Shown: positions 1-7,288 of the stretch, piece by piece | How positions within the stretch are numbered: the first letter of the stretch is position 1 | How the letters are laid out: each line of letters starts with the position of its first letter | Origin: Spirosoma sp. KCTC 42546 | GTDB lineage: Bacteria > Bacteroidota > Bacteroidia > Cytophagales > Spirosomataceae | Reading direction: 5' to 3' | DNA length: 64,000 bases | Assembly: GCF_006965485.1 (NCBI RefSeq) | Contig: NZ_CP041360.1 | Span: 7,358,501-7,422,500 of the forward strand | Notes under the pieces: generated by a model | The model's database searches: none | What the model was told of the DNA's origin: nothing | What the model saw: only the letters and a program-made list of their open reading frames with translations | Made by a program: the position numbers and the translations under genes

Positions 1-276
1 GGGAGGGTTAAGGGAGGGAGCATCCCCGCCCTTACAAGAACGGTTTAGGAGCTACAATTACGGAGTTTTTGTAGCTACAAACCACGTCTTGCAACATCTA
101 CCCACGAAGATAAGGAAACCACTGGGTTTCAGGGCAAACTGCTTTTTCTTTTTTCAGGGCAATATCTTTTTTATTGCAGAAAACACCCCTTTCAAATACG
201 GGAAAAATCCCGTTGCGGGAAGTTATTCTTTTTCCGTTTTTGGGCAACGTTTCCACCCTCCTTGACCTACTCGTTG

Positions 277-2082
277 ATGAATCCCGCCGAACCCCAAATG
301 GTAGGCACACCAAAACCAGCCGCGAACGGGTTTGGTGTGACCTCAGATGAAATCAATCAGCTTTTCAATATCACCCCCAATCCTTCGCTACAAAACAGAA
401 TAATTCTGTTTCTGGTCGGTCTCTTCCTAACCCCTATCACGTTGGCAGGAGCCTTATTCGGCTATACGCAAGCCTACCTGCGCTTTATGAAACCGTTGGC
501 GGAATATCCCCTGCTCTATCCCCTGCGGCCCATCGTTAAGTTTGCGATGGTTGCCTGGGCGATATTGGGCTGGTTCGTCCTGATTGGGCTTCTGTTCGTT
601 CTGTGGTTCGTCGCATCACTGATGGGGATGCAGGGCTATGCGTTTCTTATTTTCATGAGCTTCAATCTGTTCTTTTCACTCGTCGTATTTTTCATTTTCC
701 GACGTTGGCAGATTGGTATTAACAACGAACTAATCGAAGGAAACCGATTTGGTACGGCGCGGTTTGCCAGACCCGATGAACTGAATCCGTACCGGCAAGG
801 CCCAGGCATTTACATCGGTGGTGGATTTGTATTCAAGGACAAGGGCCACATTCTAACGGTCGCCGGTACACGGGGTGGCAAAGGCACCAATTTGATCATC
901 CCGAATCTACTTGGTCTAGGTGGCTATACAGGTTCCTGGGTCGTCATCGACCCCAAAGGCGAGAATGCGGCTATTACAGCGCGGTATCAGCGCGAAAGTG
1001 GCAAACAGGTTGTTGTTCTTAATCCGTGGGGATTGCTCGAAGAGCATATTGGCGAAGCGGAATCTTACAACCCGCTCGATATATTAGCCGATACTAACAG
1101 TATTCATTTAGTCGATGACGCGCACATGATCGCGGAAATGCTCGTTCCCGTTGAGCGTGACGACAAGAACCGCTTCTTTACCGATACCGCACGTTCCGTC
1201 GTCACGGGCCTCATCATGCAAATTGCCACAACACAGGAAGGTGATGACCGGACACTGACAACACTCTGGCGTTGGTCACGGCTTGCTGGTGATGATTGGG
1301 ATGAATTGGTTGCCCGTATGCGGCTTAATAACGATCCCGCCAATGGCGAAATCATCCGCAATGCCGGCAATGAGATCGTCAAACTGATGGAAGCCGGAGA
1401 AGAAACGTTTGGGAGTATTCTCTCGTCTGTTTTACAGGCAACTGATTTTCTGAAAAGCCCATCTTTACAAAAAGCCTTACGTTCAGGTTATGATCCAGCC
1501 ACCTTATCGGATGGCGATACCGCCCTCTATATCATTATTCCTGCCGACAAACTGCAAAGCCATGCGAGGTGGCTTCGACTGATGGCAACGACAACATTAC
1601 GTGCTGTTGTTAGAAATCCGAATAAGCGCGTCACATTTTTGTTAGACGAGTTTGCAGCGTTGGGTTATTTACCTGAAATTGAAACGGCTTTGAGTACCTA
1701 TGCAGGGTTTGAGATCACAGTGTGGCCTATTCTGCAATCACTTATTCAGTTGCAAGGATTGTACGGCGAGAACTGGGAGACGTTTACAGCCAATACGGCC
1801 ATCCGGCAGTTTTTCACCATCAACGATAATTTTACAGCAAACTATGTGAGTGCAGCTATTGGCCAAACCTCCCATGTTGTCACATCACGAAGTTGGTTTG
1901 GAGTGCAGGATGCAAATGCCAATCAGAGACCACTTGTTACACCGGATGAAGTTAGGCGAGGATCAGCTGATAATATTTTTGCTTTTCTCGGAGGTAATCC
2001 GCCGACAACTTTCATAAAACAGGCATATTATCAAGTTCCTGTTTTAACAAATAGGGGAGATATGAATCCCTATTTTAAATAA
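277..2082 (+). CDS. Type IV secretion coupling ATPase, VirD4/TraG family
   Basis: This is the conjugative coupling protein: an inner-membrane hexameric ATPase that docks the relaxase-DNA complex to the mating channel. The N-terminal ~150 residues hold hydrophobic membrane segments. Walker A (GTRGGKGTNLI) lies near residue 200, followed by the family hallmark VVIDPKGE. Walker B (VTFLLDEFAALG) is near residue 453, and the region after it matches TraG/VirD4 (WPILQSLIQLQ). The length of about 601 aa is normal. I chose ATG 277; an in-frame TTG at 262 and an ATG at 298 are alternatives. Its usual partner, the relaxase, is 5.2 kb downstream with cargo between. The remaining mating-channel genes must lie outside the window. 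Composition is typical of the element backbone and far less AT-rich than the cargo that follows. Confidence 0.93.
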   Translation: MNPAEPQMVGTPKPAANGFGVTSDEINQLFNITPNPSLQNRIILFLVGLFLTPITLAGALFGYTQAYLRFMKPLAEYPLLYPLRPIVKFAMVAWAILGWFVLIGLLFVLWFVASLMGMQGYAFLIFMSFNLFFSLVVFFIFRRWQIGINNELIEGNRFGTARFARPDELNPYRQGPGIYIGGGFVFKDKGHILTVAGTRGGKGTNLIIPNLLGLGGYTGSWVVIDPKGENAAITARYQRESGKQVVVLNPWGLLEEHIGEAESYNPLDILADTNSIHLVDDAHMIAEMLVPVERDDKNRFFTDTARSVVTGLIMQIATTQEGDDRTLTTLWRWSRLAGDDWDELVARMRLNNDPANGEIIRNAGNEIVKLMEAGEETFGSILSSVLQATDFLKSPSLQKALRSGYDPATLSDGDTALYIIIPADKLQSHARWLRLMATTTLRAVVRNPNKRVTFLLDEFAALGYLPEIETALSTYAGFEITVWPILQSLIQLQGLYGENWETFTANTAIRQFFTINDNFTANYVSAAIGQTSHVVTSRSWFGVQDANANQRPLVTPDEVRRGSADNIFAFLGGNPPTTFIKQAYYQVPVLTNRGDMNPYFK

Positions 2083-2227
2083 GGTGTTAAGTATTCGTAT
2101 TATATGCGGAAATCCAAGAAAATGTTGCAAACATTTCAAAATTAGAAAAGTCATATTTTTTCAACAATTTACACAACAACACAGGTTTTCACATAAATAT
2201 TAGCGTTTGTATTGCATTTTACAATAA

Positions 2228-2283
2228 TTTCTTTTAAGTTCACGCAGGTAAACGGCCGTTTACCTGCGTGAACTTAAAAGAAA
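2228..2283. repeat. 56-bp perfect palindrome after the coupling gene
   Basis: The two 28-bp arms are exact reverse complements with no spacer, centred between 2255 and 2256. It sits 145 bp after the coupling gene and its right end runs into the AGGAGG ribosome site of the short peptide at 2294. It could be a transcription terminator, a recombination or insertion mark, or a regulator site. The lack of a loop and of a clear T-run makes a simple terminator uncertain. Confidence 0.85.
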
Positions 2284-2293
2284 GGAGGTCGTC

Positions 2294-2356
2294 ATGTTTA
2301 GTCTAATCCGGTTTTCGAAAAAGAGGAATTTAAAGTGTAACAAGTATGGAGACTGA
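2294..2356 (+). CDS. 20-residue peptide, candidate RiPP precursor or leader
   Basis: A strong AAAGGAGG site lies 7 nt before this ATG. The reading frame encodes a 20-residue, lysine/arginine-rich peptide with one cysteine and a C-terminus reading KCNKYGD. Its last codons overlap the start of the ATP-grasp gene, so the two are translationally coupled. ATP-grasp peptide ligases act on short genome-encoded peptides that usually lie directly upstream, which makes this a candidate substrate. It could instead be only a leader ORF that sets translation of the ligase. I recognise no described precursor family, and the peptide is much shorter than most graspetide precursors. Confidence 0.45.
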   Translation: MFSLIRFSKKRNLKCNKYGD

Positions 2357-3308
2357 GCTAAAAAATAACGGTTGTTCTGATGATAGGATAACCGTTATTT
2401 TTTACGATAAATATAGTAAAAAGAATTTTGAAGATATACTAAAACATAATAATATTATCGCTATTGATATACTTGAATTTTGTTTAAGTATATCAATAGA
2501 ATTTTTAGCAGTTGGTACAAGAATTAAGTCAAGCAAATTTGATATAGATAAAATTCTAAAATCAAAAATTATATATTATCCTTATAATTTTGAATCTATT
2601 TATTTTGACCCTATAAAAAATGATAGTAGCTACAGATTTGCCAAGAGGCAATTGGCAGCGCTTGTATATTTTTTAGAGTCTTCATTTAGCTCATCTGCGA
2701 ATATTATTAACTCTCCAGACAATGGTAGAAAATGGAGTAACAAACTATATCAATTAGAGAGTATTGCTAAATTTCTACCTGAATATAAGCTCTCATCAAC
2801 TCTGCAATCGAGTTATGCAGATTCCAAACTTCATTCTGTTATCAAACATATAAGCGAGAGTAGACAAATTAATAAAGTAAATGTTAGTCTGTCACTCAAA
2901 GCCAATAAAGCTGTTAAAACTGATTTGAATCAAGGAGTCTCGTTGCCATATATAAACCAAGAATTCATTAATGAAGCATTTGAATATCGTTGTTACGTTT
3001 TTGGCGATGAATCTGTTTTATTAAGATTCTCGAGGGAGGGCTTGCCAAAGGATATAGTAGATATTCATTATAATAATGATTTGCTATTAACTCCCACAAT
3101 AGATCATATAACGCATATCCATCTTACTATAATCAAAAAAGTTCATGAACTCACAAATTTAAAAATGTTCGCCATTGATTTCTTCCACTCAAAAAATAAT
3201 AATTTGAGATTATTAGAAATTAATCCCTTATCTAGCTGGTATTGGTTACCGAAACATGCTAGAACAGCTATTGATCAAGCTTTTATCAAATTCATTAAAA
3301 AGGTCTAA
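2346..3308 (+). CDS. ATP-grasp ligase, RimK/peptide-maturase-like
   Basis: A 320-residue protein of the ATP-grasp fold. Seen directly: an EYRCYVFGDE strand near residue 217, then MFAIDFF and LEINPLSSWYW near residues 275-300. The latter is the D...ExN metal-binding pair typical of the C-terminal ATP-grasp half and resembles graspetide and grasp-with-spasm maturases. Such enzymes activate a carboxylate with ATP and join it to an amine or hydroxyl, forming peptide bonds or side-chain macrocycles. The N-terminal half is divergent. The gene overlaps the short upstream peptide and is followed 4 nt later by a cysteine-peptidase-like gene, giving a compact peptide-modifying cassette. It is strongly AT-rich compared with the flanking conjugation genes, a sign of separate acquisition. 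Substrate and product are unknown. Confidence 0.75.
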   Translation: METELKNNGCSDDRITVIFYDKYSKKNFEDILKHNNIIAIDILEFCLSISIEFLAVGTRIKSSKFDIDKILKSKIIYYPYNFESIYFDPIKNDSSYRFAKRQLAALVYFLESSFSSSANIINSPDNGRKWSNKLYQLESIAKFLPEYKLSSTLQSSYADSKLHSVIKHISESRQINKVNVSLSLKANKAVKTDLNQGVSLPYINQEFINEAFEYRCYVFGDESVLLRFSREGLPKDIVDIHYNNDLLLTPTIDHITHIHLTIIKKVHELTNLKMFAIDFFHSKNNNLRLLEINPLSSWYWLPKHARTAIDQAFIKFIKKV

Positions 3309-3312
3309 AACT

Positions 3313-3972
3313 ATGGTAGAAGTAAAATTATTCGATCCAGGGTTAGTAGAAAACTCTAAAACAGCAGAGCATTGTGTTCATGCATGTTTTCAAATGTTAT
3401 TAAGAACAAGGCCAGGGCAAGAAGTCTATAGTTTTAAAACTTTAGACCAGATAATGCATAAAGTACCAGGAAAATATACTTTTGAGTACAACCTAGTTGC
3501 AGAGATGCCAAATTTAGGTTTTAAAACAGAAATTATTTGGGAATTTGATTTATATAAGCTGTCTATCGACCCAGAGAAGTTTTTTTTAGATCTCCTGGGA
3601 GAGGAAGTTGGAAAAGTTACTATCGATAAGTCTGATTTAGAGACGTTAAAGTTAGATGCGAAAAAGCTAAACGAAAGTGGAGAAGTTAATATTCAAAAAC
3701 GTCCCGCAACATTTGAAGATATTAAATCAAAACTTTTAGACGGATATTATTTACTCTGTACAATAAATCAAAGAGTGTTACAAGCAGATCCAGGTTATGT
3801 TGCGCATACAATTTTAGTTTTTGGGTTCAACGATCGAGGGGTGATTATCCATAATCCTGGTCCTCCATCAAACGCAGCCGCAGAAATACCTTGGGATTTA
3901 TTTGACAAATCCTGGGCTTACCCTAATGCAAATGCAAGAAATATTCTGGCCTTCAAATTTCAAGACGAATAA
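3313..3972 (+). CDS. C39-like papain-fold cysteine peptidase
   Basis: About 219 residues from ATG 3313; a longer frame from 3256 would run back inside the ATP-grasp gene and is less likely. The sequence AEHCVHACFQMLL near the N-terminus places a cysteine at the start of a helix as in peptidase C39. Later YVAHTILVFGF and VIIHNPGPP give the matching histidine and Asp/Asn region. C39 peptidases normally remove leader peptides after a double glycine, usually fused to an ABC exporter; this one stands alone with no membrane segment. It may process the product of the neighbouring ligase, or act as a transferase or deamidase on the same fold. It directly follows the ATP-grasp gene and the three ORFs appear to form one transcript. 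Confidence 0.65.
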   Translation: MVEVKLFDPGLVENSKTAEHCVHACFQMLLRTRPGQEVYSFKTLDQIMHKVPGKYTFEYNLVAEMPNLGFKTEIIWEFDLYKLSIDPEKFFLDLLGEEVGKVTIDKSDLETLKLDAKKLNESGEVNIQKRPATFEDIKSKLLDGYYLLCTINQRVLQADPGYVAHTILVFGFNDRGVIIHNPGPPSNAAAEIPWDLFDKSWAYPNANARNILAFKFQDE

Positions 3973-4190
3973 ATTTACATTTCAAAATTAGTTAAAATAA
4001 ATATAATTTAGGGAAGATGTCTGATATCACAGCAGCACTTAAAAGTCAAGCTAACTAATGTTAATGGCTGTCTATATTCTCATAATGCCCAAATTTGGAA
4101 TACTATAAAGTTATTTTAACAGTATTTTATTTACAAAACGCTGTTATTGATCCGTGAATAAGCTTATAATAAACGTATCTTGTTGTCGGT

Positions 4191-4664
4191 ATGGCAAAAT
4201 ACAAACAATCAGAGTACGAACTACTCCGCCGACGCTGTGTCGAACTGGATCAGCAGGGTTGGAAGCAGGGCCCTATTGCGCAAGCACTAGGCTTGACCCA
4301 AGGCTGGGTTAGTCAGACCCTCAAGAAATACCGACAGCAAGGCATAACAGCCTTGCAATGGCGAAAACCCACTGGAGCGCCCACTCGGTTAACAACCGAC
4401 CAACTTGATCAACTGGTGGTTGAACTCAACAAAGGCGCTGAAGAGCATAGCTTTATGGGCGCAGTTTGGACAAGGCCCCGTGTCAATGAGGTCATTAAGA
4501 AGCTATTCGGCGTTAGTTATGACCCTTCCCAAGTTGGTCGACTCCTCAAAAAAGCAGGCTGGACGCGTCAAAAACCGCAGGTGAAAGCCCGTCAACAAGA
4601 TAGGAATGCGGTGGCCCGATGGCGGCAAGAGCGTATAGTAGAACTTAAAAAAAGCGCAGGATGA
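4191..4664 (+). CDS. IS630 transposase, N-terminal DNA-binding part
   Basis: 157 residues with paired helix-turn-helix segments (IAQALGLTQGWVSQTLKKY, then VNEVIKKLFGVSYDPSQVGRLLKKAGW), the usual IS630 DNA-binding half that recognises the terminal repeats. The frame ends at TGA 4662-4664, right after a run of seven A residues (ELKKSAG). Skipping one base in that run joins it to the catalytic frame (KKAQDEQRVILYVDES). This may be slippage-programmed expression, as in some IS630 relatives, or simple decay. Confidence 0.8.
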   Translation: MAKYKQSEYELLRRRCVELDQQGWKQGPIAQALGLTQGWVSQTLKKYRQQGITALQWRKPTGAPTRLTTDQLDQLVVELNKGAEEHSFMGAVWTRPRVNEVIKKLFGVSYDPSQVGRLLKKAGWTRQKPQVKARQQDRNAVARWRQERIVELKKSAG

Positions 4665-4671
4665 ACAGCGA

Positions 4672-5215
4672 GTTATTTTATATGTCGATGAGTCGGCCTG
4701 CTATCTATTGCCTTTGTTGGCTCACACTTGGGCTCCGTGCGGTCAGACACCCGTACTTATTGAGCAGGCAGGCCGATCCCATCTTAGTTTAATTGCTGCC
4801 ATTGCCCCCAACGGTCGTCTGTATGTAGCGGGTCAGGATCAGCCCTTTACTAGCGAGGATATAGTCTGGTTTCTGAATAAACTTTGTAGTCGCTATCGCA
4901 AGCGGAACCTGTTAGTGATTTGGGATGGCGCAGCTATCCACCGCAGCGAAGCTGTTAAGAATCTGTTAACTGATAAAGCGGGTCGAGTTCATCTGGAGCG
5001 GTTACCAGCTTATAGTCCAGAACTCAACCCAGTTGAGTTGGTATGGAGTCATCTAAAGCGAAGCTTAAAAAATCAGCCGGGCCGCCGGTGCGGTATTTAC
5101 CAACTTAGACGAACTGACCATAGCGGTTCTGGAACAAATCAAACGCTTGGAAGAAAATCCAAAGCTGGTGCAGGCCTTCTTCCAAAAAAAGGAAATAGGC
5201 TTCATTACAAGTTAA
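4672..5215 (+). pseudogene. IS630 transposase DDE catalytic part, frameshifted
   Basis: The three acidic residues are visible in VILYVDES, LLVIWDGAAIH and LPAYSPELNPVELVW, the DDE triad of IS630. The frame breaks again near 5085-5090. The true C-terminus continues in the next frame as VFTNLDELTIAVLEQIKRL and ends QKKEIGFITS at 5215. With two frame breaks the transposase is probably dead. The open frame that runs on to 5304 past the break is an artefact. Confidence 0.75.
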
Positions 5216-5393
5216 TTCACAGGTCTATAATTAGAAAATTAAATCCAACAGGATGTTACCACCTTCAAGAAATAAGTGTAAGTTTTTATATAAAATGCAT
5301 ATAAAATAGCAAATAACAATATAAAGTACACTAACATACAGGAAAAGTATTACCTTTATGTTAATAAAACAAAACTACCCACATTGCTGTTAA

Positions 5394-7181
5394 ATGAAAG
5401 TTTTTGCTGTACATGGAATTCGCAGATACGATAGATGGTATGAGAAATTTGAACAAATTCCAGAAGTTAAAAAACAAGGAATAGAAGTCGTTCCTTTCGA
5501 TTATGGTTTTTTTTCATTTGGTAATTTTCTTATTAAAAAACGTAGAGAAGTTATCATTGATAAGTTTTGTAAATTTTATGATGAGAATACGCAAGACACG
5601 GAGTTTCCTCCAAGTGTAATTGCCCATAGTTTTGGAACATACATTGTTTACATGGCAATGTTAAGGTATGATGCAATTAAGTTTGATAAAATCATATTTT
5701 GTGGTTCAATACTAAATTCCAACATAAATTTTAGATCTTTTTTTGAAAAAGGACAAATCCAAAACTTATTAAATGATATTGGTGCTAGGGATTGGTTTAT
5801 AAAATTTACTCGCTATCTTATAGATAAGAACTGCGGAAATGCTGGAGAGGTTGGTTTTATGGATATTCCCCCTAAATACAATTCAATTTTCAGAAATCGT
5901 CCTAATAATTTAAGACATAGTGATTATTTTCTGCCATTGCATATGAAGGGTAATTGGTTGCCCTTTTTAGCAAGCTCTAACAATATATTTACTTATAATA
6001 AAAATATTTTACGAAGAGAAGTTATTGATAGAATTTATAAGAATATCGAATCTGCAAAAAATAATCTCGACACAAATGAAGTTAAGTTCCATGCAAGGAT
6101 TGATAAAGCAGGAAATTATTATGCTAAGTACGAACAATTAGGGTTGAATAATCACACAAACACGATAAATAGCCTTGAATTTTCAACAACTGCTGATGGT
6201 TATCATACAGTAGAATCTATGAATTTTTCTGTTTATGATAAAGATAATAGTTTACTTCAATATGATATAATAGAAGACGTTGCCTTTTCAAAGTCCATAA
6301 AGGTACATTTAAATAATCCACTTAGATATAAAGAAAATTTTTACATAAAACTGTACTTTTGTTGGATTAAAACTATTGAATTCAAAGGTGATACAGACCA
6401 CTGGAGTATAAAAGATATCCATAATGTTAAAATATTTTTAAATTTCCCATATGAATTAAAGTCACCTCGTATATATGAAGTTAAGGATAAGGAAATAGTA
6501 GGTCAACAGAATTTAGTTTCTAATACAGAGAAAGACGGAAGTATAACTTATTCTTTAGATTACACTAATTCTAGAAATGTAGATGGGTTGATTTTTTATT
6601 TTGAAGGCCATAAATCAAACTCTAACGCTAGTAGCCGATTTAAGCAATCTACTATACATATAAATGAAAGAAAGAAAAAGAAATATAATATCGTTAGGGC
6701 TACAGTAAATGATGCAAAAAAGATTTATCAACAAGAAGTAGATATAGAATTAAGTAACGCTGCAAGCGAAGAGACTATAAAAGATAGAATTAATATGTTT
6801 AATGACGGTTTTTTAATTATAAAAAACGTAGATAATGGAGAAGTCATAGCATATATAGAAAGTGTTATTTGGAATCAGAAGCCCTTTCAAAGGTTTGAAG
6901 AAATATCCAATTTCCCCATGCATTATAACATAACTGGTGACTCATTATACGTAATTTTTTTAGCAGTAAAGAAAATATATCGTAGAAAAGGGATAGCGAC
7001 CAAATTATTGAATGAGATTGAGAAAGTGGCGAAAAATTATGAGTTAAATGTAATACGATTGGTCGCAAAAGATGATTTAATTTCTTTCTATGAAAAAAGG
7101 GGTTATAAAAAGACTATTGAACTTCCCTACTTTTTGGAAAATAGAAATTATAAATCAATTCTTATGGAGAAAAATATTTAA
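5394..7181 (+). CDS. Alpha/beta-hydrolase fused to a GNAT acetyltransferase
   Basis: 595 residues. The N-terminal ~110 residues look like a lipase-type alpha/beta hydrolase: VFAVHGIRR (oxyanion-loop HG) followed by the nucleophile elbow VIAHSFGTYIVY. The middle ~330 residues are beta-rich and unrecognised. The C-terminal ~150 residues are a GNAT N-acetyltransferase, with acetyl-CoA loop RRKGIATKLLNEIE and a closing FYEKRGYKK strand. Fusion of a serine hydrolase to an acetyltransferase is unusual. The gene stands alone, is very AT-rich, and lies between the IS630 and the relaxase, so it is cargo. The substrates of both halves are unknown. Role as an effector or defence protein is inference only. 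Confidence 0.75.
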   Translation: MKVFAVHGIRRYDRWYEKFEQIPEVKKQGIEVVPFDYGFFSFGNFLIKKRREVIIDKFCKFYDENTQDTEFPPSVIAHSFGTYIVYMAMLRYDAIKFDKIIFCGSILNSNINFRSFFEKGQIQNLLNDIGARDWFIKFTRYLIDKNCGNAGEVGFMDIPPKYNSIFRNRPNNLRHSDYFLPLHMKGNWLPFLASSNNIFTYNKNILRREVIDRIYKNIESAKNNLDTNEVKFHARIDKAGNYYAKYEQLGLNNHTNTINSLEFSTTADGYHTVESMNFSVYDKDNSLLQYDIIEDVAFSKSIKVHLNNPLRYKENFYIKLYFCWIKTIEFKGDTDHWSIKDIHNVKIFLNFPYELKSPRIYEVKDKEIVGQQNLVSNTEKDGSITYSLDYTNSRNVDGLIFYFEGHKSNSNASSRFKQSTIHINERKKKKYNIVRATVNDAKKIYQQEVDIELSNAASEETIKDRINMFNDGFLIIKNVDNGEVIAYIESVIWNQKPFQRFEEISNFPMHYNITGDSLYVIFLAVKKIYRRKGIATKLLNEIEKVAKNYELNVIRLVAKDDLISFYEKRGYKKTIELPYFLENRNYKSILMEKNI

Positions 7182-7288
7182 CAACCACATTTTAATGGGC
7201 TTCTCCGTTTATAAGATTATTATTTACCGGTATTAACAATTCGACTATTTACCAAGTCTGACCCAATTTGTCCTGTATAAAATCATGC

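Larger units (their letters stand above)
4143..5231 (+). mobile_element. IS630-family insertion sequence, degraded
   Basis: The element contains a transposase split into three frames. Imperfect terminal inverted repeats are visible: 4143-4160 and the reverse complement of 5214-5231 agree at 13 of 18 positions. The exact ends and the TA target duplication expected of IS630 could not be fixed by eye. It lies between the ATP-grasp/peptidase pair and the hydrolase-GNAT gene, within cargo DNA. Confidence 0.7.

Noticed and set aside
98-313. Minus-strand 71-codon frame at the left edge
   Set aside because: It overlaps the coupling gene start, has no ribosome site and is composed of low-complexity charged residues.
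4018-4059. 13-codon ORF with an AGGGA-like site after the peptidase gene
   Set aside because: Too short and without a conserved partner to support; could be chance in AT-rich DNA before the IS.
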